This document shows, in pieces, positions 33,070 to 44,695 of a stretch of DNA of 64,000 nt (within the stretch, counting starts at the first letter, position 1; the number at the start of each line of letters is the position of its first letter). The DNA lies in the NCBI RefSeq assembly GCF_040954645.1, contig NC_092804.1:38779753-38843752 (forward strand). The letters run 5' to 3'. Made by a program: the position numbers and the translations under genes. The DNA comes from Diabrotica undecimpunctata. Taxonomy: Eukaryota > Arthropoda > Insecta > Coleoptera > Chrysomelidae. The notes beneath the pieces are model-generated. The model was not told where the DNA came from and did not search any database. It worked only from the letters and a program-made list of their open reading frames with translations.

Positions 33070-34706
33070 TCAGTTGATCTTCGGGTGTTTATTTGGCAAC
33101 GCCTTATGCTCACCCGTCCTACATATCTGTAGGAACGTTTCCTATCAGTCATTGGATCGCGTCGTATCGAGGTTGGGAGCTACCTCTGTAAAAGTATGTT
33201 TTCCAACAAATACTGAAGGGCTCTTGACCTGCTTAACAATGTTCTTCCACTCTGCCCTGTCGGATACTTCCCTTCGCCCCTGCCTGATGTTCATGGTTTT
33301 AAGGTCCCTCTCTACGTCGTCTAACCATCTTTTACGGGACCTTTTTTTTTTCTGTTTCCTTGGAGCTTCCATCTCTGGACTACTTTTACAGCTCGATTAT
33401 CTGGTATTCTTCCTAGGTGACCAAGCCAGTTTTGTCTTTGTGACTTTACAAATCTAACAATATCTGCGCTCTGCATTAGTTCATCCAGCTCGTGGTTCAT
33501 TTTAATTCTCCACGAACCATCGCTGCATTGGGTTGGTCCAAATACCTTGCTTAGTATTTTTCACTCAAATATTCTCAGTTGATTTTCATCAGTGGTTGAG
33601 AGGGTCTACGTTTCACGTCCATATGTGACCACTGGTCTAATTACTGTTTTTTAAATTCTAAGCCTAGATTCACTATTCAGTAACTTACTTTTCATTAAGT
33701 CTTTGTATGCATAAAAGCACTTATTACCGCTAAGAATCCGTGCTTGTGTTTCTAGACTGATGTTGTTGTTGTCATTTATTATTGAGCCTAGGTAGGGAAA
33801 AGCGGAGGCATATTTGTAAGTATGGTTGTCTACCTTCAGATTCTCATGTTGATTCAATTTTGTGCACTCCATATATTTTGTTTTGCTTTCATTTATATAT
33901 AGACCAAATGTAGCAGCTTCTCGTTTCAGTTCTATAACTTTTTCGCTTAATACCCTTTTGTTGCGGCTTATTATGGCAACATCATCCGCATATGCGCATA
34001 TTTGCATTGATCTTGTATTAATACAGCCGTTTATATCCAGTTTTCTAACAACAGCTTCTAAAGTTAGATTAAAAAGTGTTGTTGATAAGGCATCATCTTA
34101 TCTAACTCCATTTTTATTATCAAAGGCCTGCGTCATATCTCGATCTATTCTCACCATAGCTTTGGAACCCTCCAGAGTCATTCGTATAAGTTTAACCAAC
34201 TTATTGGGTATCCCTAACATAGATAGTTGCTTTAACATCTTTTGTCGACCTACTCCATCAAACGCCTGTTTGAAATCGGTATACAAGTTGTAAATAGGTA
34301 TGTTATATTCAACACATTTTTCATGTATACCTCTTAACATATGTATTTGATCTATAGTTGACCTCTTTGGTCTGAAGCCACATTGGTATTCACCAATCAT
34401 CTCCCCCGAAAACGATTCCAGGCGGCTGTACATAATTCCTGATAATATCTTGTAGACGAAATTTAAAACTTTTATGCCCCTATAATTTTTGCACAGTCGT
34501 TTGTTTCCCCATTTGTACATAGGAAGTATGATTCCTACTTTCCAATCTTCTGGGATGACTTCTAGTGTCCATATGCGGTCGATTAGTTTATGGATACGTC
34601 TCCATAGCGCATGTCCACTATTTTTTATCAGTTCTGCAGTTATTCCATCTGTGCCAGGTGCTTTCTTATTTTTTAGAGGTTTTATGACGTTTATCTTTTC
34701 TTTCAA
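33070..34706 (-). mobile_element. RTE-like LINE, RT and C-terminus, lightly damaged
   Basis: The minus strand opens with LKNKKAPGTDGITAELIKNSG (34690), then VGIILPMYKWGNK, CKNYRGIKVLNFVYKIL, CGFRPKRSTIDQIHML and IYNLYTDFKQAFDG (motif A). GVR is followed by a stop that replaces Gln of the R-Q-G-D box at about 34098. Then come FNLTLEAVVRKL and QICAYADDVAIISRNK (active site, about 33990) and YLGSIIND. A C-terminal arm RKRWLDDVERDLKTMNIRQ lies at 33300. One nonsense codon and a frameshift near 33640 are the main lesions. Endonuclease is missing (5' truncation). Confidence 0.88.
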
Positions 34707-35576
34707 TGTTGGTTGCTCAACTTGTATATTCGTAAATTCATATATATTTGAACATATATATTGAGCAAATACATGAATTTACTGGAGCCCCTGAACTATT
34801 AATCCGGACGTTCCAGATAGCAAGATCCAATAATTACAGTATTATAGATGATTTAATACATCAAACAACAGAAAATAAATTCTTTCGCGTATTTTGAACA
34901 GTAGCAAGTCTGACTGTTAAACGTGACCGTCCACCACACATGCACAATCTCACACAAGCATATTTGTCGAGTGCGTGAATAAACGAGACTATGCGGTTTT
35001 GGATATTGCAATCTCCCTTTATTGATTTTAGCTTTAAATACTATTTGAGTTTGAGCAATTAACTTCGACAGTATTCGATTTGAAGCACTTTATCTGTGGA
35101 GAAAGATACAAATGTTCCCGGAGAAATCGAATACCTTCGAACTGGGAATATTCGCTGAAAAAGAAAGTAAATCTAAATTGGAATTGTATTTGAAACTATT
35201 TTGTAATTTAGGGAGACGATACAATGTAGTTTCTAACTACTAACAACAAAGCGTGTGTTTAATTCGGTGACTCTAAGTATACTATGTTAGAAATTGAGTT
35301 GATTCTATTAGTTAAATATTATGTTTATATGGAAATTAAGCCGAAATTAATTGTTATTAATCTCGGATTGATTACTGACTGTTTTTTGACTGCTCCTTTT
35401 GTAATTTGGCTGCACCGTACTGAAGACCACCAATAGTCAGAAATACGTATGTACGGTTGCCTTCCATCAATATACCTTTTTTAGTTTTCTGTTTTGCGAG
35501 ACATGCCACTACTCTTTTATTATTCACTCGCATACAGTACTAGTACTAATCGAGTAACGACGAGAAGTAGATCCAC
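34707..35576. other. AT-rich intergenic DNA
   Basis: No gene recognised. It holds a TATATATT-rich inverted pair (TGAATTTACG / ATATATTTGAACATATATAT) at about 34735-34765. The sequence just before 35577 probably belongs to a decayed Penelope-like terminal region, given the ribozyme relic there. Confidence 0.35.
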
Positions 35577-35621
35577 CAGGCTTGAGAATGGCAAGTGAGA
35601 CCTTGCCGAAACGTCGCCAAA
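35577..35621 (+). ncRNA. Hammerhead-like relic of a Penelope-like terminus
   Basis: GGC, then TTGAGAA where CTGATGA is expected, a perfect stem II GGCAAG/CTTGCC, GAAACGTC and GCC closing stem I. Stem II, the GAAA box and the GTC cleavage triplet are kept; three positions of the first core box have changed. About 100 bp downstream is a short (TA)n tract. Probably inactive. Confidence 0.5.
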
Positions 35622-35978
35622 ACAATGGTTTTCAAGAAAACCAGCATTTTACAACGCGGAGTCAAACCCGGAAAAATAGTGACAGCACATATAGCTCCCG
35701 CGGAAACCTCAAAACAAACATATATATATATATATACTAAATATATATACTAAACTATATACTAAAATTACTCATATTTTTCTCAATAATCTTTATTTAT
35801 TGATAATTTACTGTACGACAAGTTCCCTATAGACCTTGTTTGACAGTGACAGTTGTTATTAAAGTTAATAATAGTCTCGTTTTAAAAATAATTTCTTGTG
35901 AGAAACAAGCTTTTTATTGTGATATTTTTAATGACGTGCATGTTTAGAAGTTCATTTGCATAAAAATCAAATAAAAAA

Positions 35979-37020
35979 ATGAACCGCCAAAGAAATTTGT
36001 CAATGGAGGAGGCAGTGCGAGCATCGACTCTCCTAGATGAAGGATATTCAATGCGATACGTTGCAGGTTTGTTAGGAAGACATCATTCTAGGATCAGTCG
36101 CAAGGTGAGGCGATTTAATGAAACAGGGTCGTACCATCGAAGACCAGGGCAAGGGCAAAAATATTGCACTAATCAAATTGATGATCGTTTTTTGAGACAA
36201 CGTGCTCTCAGAGATAGGAGAGTCCCCAGAAATTTGCTAAAAAATGAACTAGCACATGTTCGAAATATCGCGACATCGTCTCGAACAGTTAGAAGACGTT
36301 TACATGAAGCAGAATTGAGCAACAGGAAACCGGCCAAAAAACTCTTGCTTACCAGAGAACACAGGGTTTAGAGATAGAATTTTGCAAGATTGCATCAAAA
36401 TTGGACAATCGATAATTGGAAACGAGTTCTTTTCTCCGATGAGACTAGAGTACGCCTAAAAGCTCCAGATGGTCGTGAGCGTGTCTGGCGAAGTCGAGAA
36501 AAAAGGTTTGCCAGCTGCAATATCTCTCCTAAAGTACCTTTTGGTGGTGGCTCTAAAATGTTTGGGGGGGGGGGGGAATTTGTTTTGAAGCTCGTACGGA
36601 ATTGGTCCCCATACGTACGAGGTCTATGAATGCCCATTATTACTTAGACAACATTATTGTCGAACATGTAATGCCTTTTGCTCCGTTTCTTGGACCTAAT
36701 TTTTTATTCATGCAAGACAACGCTCGTCCTCATGTGGCTCGACAGGTTATTGGCTACCTAAATTATGTTGATATTCCATTATAAGAATGACCACCTAATA
36801 GTCCGGAAATGAATCCTATAGAGCATCTATGGGACTATCTCAAAAAAAGATTCGAAGTCGTAGACCCCCTATTGTCAATCACAACCAACTCATTGAGGTC
36901 GTTATTGAAGAATGAGATAATATTCCGCAAGCTTTTGTTGAAAATTTGATATCAAGCAAGCCTCGACCCATAAATGCAGTCATAAGAAGTAAAGGAGGGC
37001 CTACACGGTATAAGTGTTGA
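35979..37020 (+). pseudogene. Tc1-type (DD34E) transposase
   Basis: ATG 35979: MNRQRNLSMEEAVRAST and LLDEGYSMRYVAGLLGRHHS (first HTH). After a frameshift near 36370 come NWKRVLFSDETRVRLKAPDG (first Asp) and FGGGSKMFG, with a run of nine G at 36561-36571 that shifts the frame. Then FLFMQDNARPHVARQ (second Asp) and SPEMNPIEHLWDYLKK (Glu). Spacing D-E is 34 residues, the Tc1 signature. The P-W-P-P motif is destroyed by two stops. Ends at TGA 37018-37020. Terminal repeats were not identified. Confidence 0.88.
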
Positions 37021-37257
37021 CCCAGATGCATTTTATTGTGTTACTTTACTGATTTTTTTCTTTTTGCAATTTGGAGTTATGCTAGCTTATTTACGCATTT
37101 CTGGCAAAAACAAATTTTTAAAGAAACAATAAGGCAAATTAAGGTCATGATAAAGTCATATTGGACTTATTTGTAGGTGTTTATTATTATTTCAATGTAA
37201 CTTAGTTTTATTTTGTGTTCATATTGTAAATAATTAGATTAATTAAAGTAATGCGTT

Positions 37258-37272
37258 AATTTTGTCCAAGAG

Positions 37273-37353
<81 letters not shown>

Positions 37354-37396
37354 TCGTATATCGTATATGTCCGTACGTATCCGTATTTTGTCCAAG

Positions 37397-37473
<77 letters not shown>
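37258..37473. repeat. Duplicated (TA)n tracts with a shared 5' flank
   Basis: TTTTGTCCAAGAGTT precedes a TA tract twice, at about 37260 (tract 37277-37351) and about 37386 (tract 37401-37473). The unit appears to be a tandem duplication of flank plus microsatellite. TATCGTCGTATATCG lies between. Confidence 0.9.
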
Positions 37474-37477
<4 letters not shown>

Positions 37478-38369
37478 ATGGACGATATGGTATTATTGGT
37501 ATATTTTAGGAAGCTATTTATTTGGGACTTCAATTTTTAAATTTTTTTACAAAATATAAAAATAATCATAACCATATGATGCTTACATATACATATAACG
37601 CACATAAATAGAAAAATATAACAAAGCTTTGTTCAATTTAATTCAGCTCTGAAATTTAAACCTATTCTCAATTTTTAATACCTTTCGATATTTCGGTTGA
37701 ACACTATTTTTGCAATGTTTATTTTAAATTGTATAATAATTGTTTTTTCATAAATTTATATGTAGATTTCCAGCATTATTATTAGAAAAATCGTAAATTT
37801 TTGATCTGATTTTAACATGTTTCTCTATTAGATCGTAATTATAGCTTCTTGAAAAATGACCCAGACTCGCTACTATATATCATAATAACCACCAAAATAA
37901 TCACCTTCTGCAGAGATTTGTTTGACTAGTTAAAGTCCGATAAAGTTTTTGTCTGGAGTTTATTGACCCATTAGGAACGTAAAACACAAGAAACTTCCGA
38001 GAGGAGTAGGTACGTGTGTCGGACGTTAGTAAAAGAAACTCGAGAGATAACAAAAGAAGTCGTTTTCCTTTGCTTTTCGACAAAAGAAGTAAATAGCCAA
38101 AGGAAGTGGCCAATGTCGTAAAGTCCTTAGAAGATGATTAATATAAGAACGTTTGTTTGATGTATTGTTGAACAACAAAATAATAAAAAAGAAAGAATTT
38201 TAAAATCAATATGAGTTCAGTCATAAGGTTATTTTATTCTACTAATTATTGACTGAAATCTACTTTAAATAAAATTCAGCAATACATAGTATGTATATGG
38301 TTTTACAGCTTGAAGCCGATATACATAGATAAATCTGCTTCAATATTTTAGTTGTAATTATTATTAATA
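37474..38369. other. AT-rich intergenic DNA
   Basis: No coding signal recognised on either strand. Confidence 0.45.
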
Positions 38370-38890
38370 TTACAGATGACAACATTTACAACATAGAAAA
38401 CATCTTGAAAAGAAAATCCCACAACAACAGTTAGTATATATTATTGAAAACTTTAACGCCAAGGTGGGAAAAATGGAAAATGAACCACATTTGAGAGATA
38501 TTGTCGGGTTATTTGGCTTGGGTATTAGAAAAAACAAAGGAGAACGTCTTTTATATTTTGCCAGTGGAAACAATCTAATAATAGATACCATTAATAAACA
38601 TTACCTAAGAAGGCTCTCAATAAGAACTAGTCCAAATAAAGAACACAAAAATCAAATCGACTACATACTCTATGCTCTATATAGCTGTTTCTGGAGTGTA
38701 CTGAGGATCACTTTAAAAAGTACTAACAATGAACTGCATTCTCAAACTACACACAACAAGAAAAATACATCAGACAAAACAACTAAGGGTAAATAATACA
38801 GAAGAACTAAACTGATAAACAAAGAAAAACTACAAATATAAGAAGATATGAATAAAACGTGAAATGGAATAAAAAGCTAGATACAGTCAG
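38370..38890 (+). mobile_element. RTE-like LINE endonuclease fragment
   Basis: Plus strand: ENFNAKVGKMENEPHLRDIVG, FGLGIRKNKGERLLYFAS, then HLRRLSIRTSPNKEHKNQIDY, the core of the LINE apurinic-like endonuclease (D/E-F-N-A-K-V-G and N-Q-I-D-Y boxes). The first Asp of G-D-F-N has become Glu. It is followed by a linker (VNNTEELN). The same element seems to resume at about 40180, so 38890-40180 is probably an insertion. Confidence 0.8.
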
Positions 38891-40179
38891 CGAAAAAAGA
38901 GTGCACACCGCGTGTTGCGTTCTGCACATACGATGACCTCAATATAACAATTGGGGTCATCAGAAAGGGAAGAGAAGATATTCTGTTCAATCTAGAACTC
39001 GCTGGTTTCTCCCTTTCGCATTGGGTATGTAAATCCCCATAGAAATAATAAGCAAGACGATTGTATCAAATTTTATTTCAAAATAAACAAGTAAAATCAA
39101 TAAACAAATTACATACCTTTAATTACAACGAATCCTTTAAATCTGCAAAAAAATACGCGTGACAAATGCTTTAAGAAAGGTGAATGAATTAACGTAAAAA
39201 AACACAGCTGTTTGGAACTAAATATGATAAGATAGATACCTATATATCACACAAACCGCTTGTCTCCGGATGAAATCATAACAGGAAAATGCTAGAATAT
39301 GATACCACGGGCAATACCAACGTCAATGCAATAGAATACTTTTGTGTATATATAAAGGTAAACAAACCAAACAATATTATAAGTAATAGTAATAAGCATA
39401 GTTACACAAATCAATTAATAGTAAAATAAAATATACAATTAAACTATACAGTAAACACGCTAAAATGAAAGTTTACATATACGTAAAATGTTATTTTAAA
39501 AGTTCAAATCACGACACAAATGCAAAATAGCTAGTTCAGCACACAAAATGAATTTCTTAACAATATGCATATACCAGTAAACAGTACTCCATATGCAGCA
39601 ATGTAATTTTGGCAACAAATAGTATAATTTGTACTTTACCCAATGATATGATAGCACCACCGCTATCGCAAACGACTTCTTCAGCGACATACACAGGAAC
39701 CCACAAAGTTGATAATGAACCACACTTACTGCATTTTACAACTTTTTCGGTCGCTAGATCGATACGAAGTGTCAGGTACTCTTAACCCAAAGCGCATACA
39801 CATCTGTATGGTTTGAGAGATAAAGCTCAATTCTGATTTTGTAGATGTGTCGCTTATCGCACATACACATCGGTGTCATTTTGCAGATGGCTCGTCTTGT
39901 AAATTAGTAGTTTTTAACACAGATGCACCCTTGTACATGGAATATTGATATACGGGGAGAATCAAAACTACCACAAAGTCCGTTAATATTATATAAATGT
40001 TTATATATCGTTGCGAAACTGCAACACCGCGTAAAATCCAAAAGGACAAACATTGAATGTCAGAGAAACCTTAGAGTTTGTAAAAAAAGAGTTATGCTAT
40101 ACAATATACCACAATAAAGCAACACTTAAGAAATAGCGGCACTGAGCAGGAAAATAAAATTTATGTGCACCAGAGATAA
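38891..40179. other. Unidentified 1.3-kb block between two halves of an RTE LINE
   Basis: Non-coding by eye. Near its left edge is a hairpin GATGACCTCAAT / ATTGGGGTCATC (38932-38961) and the word GAGTGCACACCGCG. Near 39780-39900 are repeated CGCATACACATC-type words. I could not match terminal inverted repeats or a target duplication. Inferred to be a non-autonomous insertion because endonuclease (left) and RT (right) of one LINE flank it. Confidence 0.35.
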
Positions 40180-40480
40180 AAACAACCATATAAATAACGT
40201 GTGTCAATAATTGGAGCAACAAGCAAACCGCGATGAAACTCATCAACTATTTAAAAAAGTTAAAGATATGGCCCGAGAGCCTCTCAATCAACTAAAAAAC
40301 AAAAAATCCCCAGGGATCGATATCAGCCGAGACTCTAATAGCAATGGGCGAGATTGGTGTAGATGTAATACTGGATATGTGTAACATAATATGGATCATA
40401 GGTGAATGGCCTGATGAGAGGTGCTAATCAACCTTTATCCCTATTCATAAAAAAGAATCGCTAACCGTGTAATGTTATAA
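40180..40480 (+). mobile_element. RTE-like LINE RT start fragment
   Basis: Plus-strand frames with shifts give LNQLKNKKSPGID, AETLIAMGEIGVDVIL, NIIWITGEWPDEW and FIPIHKKESL, which is RT domains 0 and 1. Orientation and family fit the endonuclease fragment at 38370-38890. Confidence 0.7.
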
Positions 40481-40999
40481 ACCTCACATATTTATTATTT
40501 TTTTAATAATTATTTTATTTCAATTTCTTTTGATTTTATTCATTTCATAACTTTATCTTTTATTTTACTATTTCTCTAAATTAGTTGGCGTCCAATTCTT
40601 ATCTCAATTCTCCAATCAACTAAATATCCTATTTAACTTTATTTCCCTTTTCAATCTTCATTTATTTCAGTTATAATTCCTGAATTTGACTCCAGTCTAT
40701 TCTATGTGGCAGACATGGAACACAAATTCCTTCAGTCGACAAACGTTTTTTGTTAGTTGACAACTCTCTACTTCTGACAGTCACACTTCAGTTCTGTAGT
40801 GGCATATTTTTTTAAATACCGTTCATCTATAAAAAGGCATGCTTGGATTGAAAATTCATTTATAATATTAAATCTTCTCTGGGATAAGTTATATTTAATA
40901 TTTAACCAATATCCAGTGTCTTTTTATGATTTTAAATTTTCGTACATAACCTCTTCCATACATGTTTCTTTTAAACTTACAATTCGTCCAATATGCAGT
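40481..40999. other. AT-rich intergenic DNA
   Basis: Nothing recognised. Confidence 0.4.
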
Positions 41000-43197
41000 T
41001 ATAGTATATTTGAAGAATAAGCTGGAGTAAATTCTCAGAATACTCATCTTCGAACCTCGAAATACATAGGCGTGCACATCTTCTAACTAAAACGTAATCT
41101 TAAAAGAAAAGTTTGCGTTAAATTTATTTGGATATTTAGAACAAAGAAATTAATTCAATCCAATAGTGGTTTAAAATAAAAAGATACGCATAAAAAGAAT
41201 AAAAATTCTATTATTTGTGAAACATACAGTTAATATAAAATAATAAAATACAATAAATTATACTGAAACGTAAAATACATACACAAAAACTGTAAGTTTT
41301 TTTTTTATATTCCTATTAATAAATAATAATATTCTTAATACTAATAATATTGGAAATAAGAATGAAAATTATATTAGCAATAAAAAATAAACAAAAAATA
41401 AACAATGAAGTTGGCGGTAATTAGTTTAAATGTAAAATAAACTTCTGAACTACAGTTTAAAGTTAAGCTTCCTCATATATTCTGTTTCAGACGAAGTGTT
41501 ATCCGATCCGGGATGAATTATTATAGGTTCTATACTGCTATCTATTATATGATCAAGCTCCCACATATTTTTCTCAATATTTATATTGTGATTAATACAT
41601 TTTTGCCAATGTTCAGTCGTTACTTCGGATATTGATTTATTTCAATTCCTGGTTTTTTGGCTATCTCCCCAATGGCATATTTTTTATAATTTTGTTTATT
41701 AATTTTAGCAAGCTCTAATAATTCTGCTTTTGTCATTGTATCGTCAAAGATTAAATTCTTAGAAGTTAACCACATTGCAATTTCATCTTTCGTCCATTGA
41801 GTAGTTGGTAAACGTTCAACTAATCGAGAGTGCTGGTAACTTGCAGTGTCCATGACAATAACTGAATTTTTAGGTATGAATTCAATCATCTGTTCGAAAT
41901 ATTCTTCAAACACGTCCCCGTCATCTCTTCGTGATAATCACAGGTATTTTTTGATTTAAACAAAAGTAAACCCTCCTAAAAAGAAATCCATTCATACTAC
42001 CTATATGGGCAACAATTAATCGTCGACCTTTACTTGTTGGTTCCTTGAAACCAGTTGAATATCCTTCCAGAAATGCTTGTCGACATGTTTTTATAGTTTT
42101 GTCTTTCCAAACTCTCCCTACAAATGCAAAACTTTTCAAAGTTTGTCTCTACCTATTGTGGGTAAATCGATCGTCGCTAATGGCTTGTAACACTTTATCT
42201 AAAGTTGGTATTTGTTTGTTAAAAAAAAATGAGTGGACCATTCTACGAATTGCATTTTTGAAAAATTCATCCACATTCACTTTCGACAATTTTGGTCTTC
42301 CTGGTCTCGGTTTGGGTGGCGTTATACCAGTTGATTTTTCCTCTTTTAAAATGTTATATACAGTTAATTTTGAATATCCCATTACTTAAAACGAAATTTC
42401 AACTATACTATCAACAGTATTGGAAGGATTGTGTTGCTTAAAATAATTGTAAATATTAAGGATAACACTCTTTTCGTTAAGTGATAAATAATTCAACTTT
42501 TTTTTAACTGGTGTATAATCACACGTTAATTCCATATTCTATAAACTCAGTATTTACTCTTGCAAAAAACAACTGTGTTAGATCTCTTCACTCGCTTATA
42601 ATCGACTGAACAAAAATTTTCTGATATTAATGAATAACTATTTAAAGACCATTAACCATTTTATTAATCATTGGTTTTCTAAACAAAATCGAAATTTATA
42701 TTATTTAAGATAGCGTTCACATTTATCAGAAACCATCTTTTGCTAATCGACTTTTTCTATCTAAACTATCAAAAGACCATTAACTAAATACCTATGTATT
42801 TTAAGAGTTTCTTTATTTCTTGTTATTTAATGGGTCATTATCATACCGACAAAAATAACCATAAATAACGTTACTAAAATAAACAGATTTATATAAATAT
42901 AATATGCTTTGAAAATGGTTTAAATATCTAACAAACCGAAACGAATAATGTAATACCCTTAAAGTACGCCTATGACCAGCTGAATCATCCCTAGCCTACA
43001 CAGTTCTAACAATAGCAGGTATTTAAATTTTACGATAGTCCATGTGACATGGAAAAATTTCTATCTAAATAGTCAATCCTAACGTAAAATAAGCTAAAAT
43101 ATTGACGTTGTACGAAAAGCACACGTACTAAAATATGCTTAACAATTTAGTTTTTTTTCTGAGAATTTACTCCAGCTTATTCTTCAAATATACTATA
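41000..43197 (-). mobile_element. Complete-ended DD82E-like mariner-related element
   Basis: Element proper 41002-43195 (2194 bp). The first 39 bp (TAGTATATTTGAAGAATAAG...) are repeated as a perfect inverted copy at 43157-43195. TA flanks both ends (41000-41001 and 43196-43197). This defines the terminal repeats of the group to which the transposases at 6.1 and 19.7 kb belong. Long AT-rich non-coding arms (about 0.45 and 0.65 kb) flank the gene. The gene itself is deleted in its catalytic core, so movement would depend on another copy. Confidence 0.93.
41450..42535 (-). pseudogene. DD82E-like transposase lacking its catalytic Glu
   Basis: Start ATG at 42533-42535 (MELTCDYTPVKKKLNY), an in-frame stop near 42388, then GYSKLTVYNILKEEK (HTH), RPGRPKLSK, FFNKQIPTLDKVLQAI. 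A gap removes the first Asp block. SFAFVGRVWKDKTIKTCRQAF, RRLIVAHIGSMNGF and the second Asp, VIVMDTASYQHSR (Asn of D-N-A-S-Y-H changed to Thr), remain. After GEIAKKPGIEI the P-P-Y-H...N-P-I-E-L block is deleted and the C-terminus resumes EVTTEHWQKCINH and ends KLNFKL (stop 41450-41452). Nonfunctional. Confidence 0.88.
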
Positions 43198-44256
43198 GTA
43201 TCTTTATTATAATTTAACTAATTTCTTTAATAATATTTGCCAATTTGGTATTTTCTATTTAAGTTTGTAATTATTTTCAATTTTCATATGACAAGGAAAT
43301 ATTTTAAAACACATGCAGTGGCTAACACATGGGTTAATTTTTTTTAGTTTTTTGGCTTAATTAATTTTCCTGATCCCCCTTGTTGGGTGAAACTTTATAA
43401 AAGCCTTGTGGTGCACCACACACATAAGATGACAACTGCAGTAGATATGCAAAACCTAATAGCTGCTCAGAAATAAAACGAGCTCGACACCGGCATCTCC
43501 AGTGAGTTATCCTGTGAAGCTAACATCAGCAACTAACCACTACATTCCACAATTCTTTGAAGCCAACAAGTTATCCAATGATGGCATAAGTATCATATTT
43601 TATATTTGCCAAACTTATAGGCAAGATTTGCTTTGATTTTAATATCTTATTAAAATTTATTTTATATTTTTTTATGTACTTTAAATATGATTGGTAAATA
43701 TCTTGGTTTATTGGTCCTAGCCAAACTCACGGTTCAGATTTACTTCTCACATAAGATAAAATGTTCTCACATCAAAGAGAGTGAGCTACACGAGGCCTAA
43801 CAATTGGCTCCTAAAAAAAGTTGTGAGTTTTATTGTTCTATATTGGCTCCCAACTTTCGGAGGTAAATATATTGTTACCCATTCGCATTCAACTTTTCTG
43901 ATGGGTCGTTCAATGGTTACGACGTATGCACCAATTACAGAACCAAACCATGCAACATTACAAGAAAATTTTGAAAACTGACTTTATTGTGTTGGAGAGA
44001 TTAAAACTTCCTTTTTTACATATTTCAAAAATACTGTTACGATAATAAATATTATGGCATATAAAAATGTAAATATATTATGACTAATTCTTTTTTTATT
44101 CTAGTCATTTCGGCGCCCAGTTAAAAGACCTGTTTACCTGCCGGCAGAAATCTCTAGTCCCTTCGCCGAAAGACCAGTCCATGAGTCATCTTGTCGTCTA
44201 ATGGGTGGAAGGTCATCGATTCATCGCCAGATGAAGTCATCCTTCTAGATAACGGC

Positions 44257-44258
<2 letters not shown>
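43198..44258. other. Unassigned region with a promoter-like TATA box
   Basis: TATAAAAG at about 43398 is followed by GTGGTGCACCACACAC and a GC-richer stretch (43440-43580). This could be a promoter, perhaps of an LTR, but no paired repeat or gag/pol frame is visible. Further GC-richer words at 44100-44250 (CGGCGCCCAG, CTGCCGGCAG) are also unexplained. Confidence 0.3.

Positions 44259-44310
<52 letters not shown>
44259..44310. repeat. (TA)n microsatellite, left of the Penelope inverted duplication
   Basis: Pure TA tract of about 52 bp, 32 bp before the left copy begins. Confidence 0.95.
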
Positions 44311-44312
<2 letters not shown>

Positions 44313-44412
44313 GAACCAGAAGTATTTGCTGACAACGTAAGGAAGTAAACGTTAAATAGTGGGTTTGCAGCAATAAAAATGAAATGTGTACTCTTTTAAA
44401 TTTTTATTCCAA

Positions 44413-44446
44413 GCTTTCGGACATTGGTTATGTCCTTCATCAGGGA
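44413..44446 (-). ncRNA. Hammerhead ribozyme motif, left Penelope copy
   Basis: Minus strand: TCC, CTGATGA (44437-44443), stem II AGGACAT-AACCA-ATGTCC, GAAA (44415-44418), GCTT, GGA. Mirror image of the motif in the right copy. Core boxes intact; stem I only about 3 bp. Confidence 0.8.
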
Positions 44447-44695
44447 GCTACAAATGTGATTAAGAAATTGTTGGTGTTGGTATAATTAATTAAAAATTGT
44501 TTCTACTTACAAACTTAACGAGGTTGTATCAACAAAGATCTATTATAATATTGATAAAATTTATCATGGTCTCTCATCTATTTTAATATATAAAAACTAT
44601 TTTTATGTTTAAAATTTTTAAAAAATTATTACTGTAAATACAAAAACACTTAATTATTCTAAATAAATACGTGACATTATTTTGACAAAATTCTT

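Noticed and set aside
36395..36637. 80-residue minus-strand frame with proline-rich sequence
   Set aside because: Antisense of the Tc1 transposase.
40400..40430. CTGATGAGAGG as a possible hammerhead core
   Set aside because: Lies in decayed LINE coding sequence, with no complementary stem II and no GAAA box.
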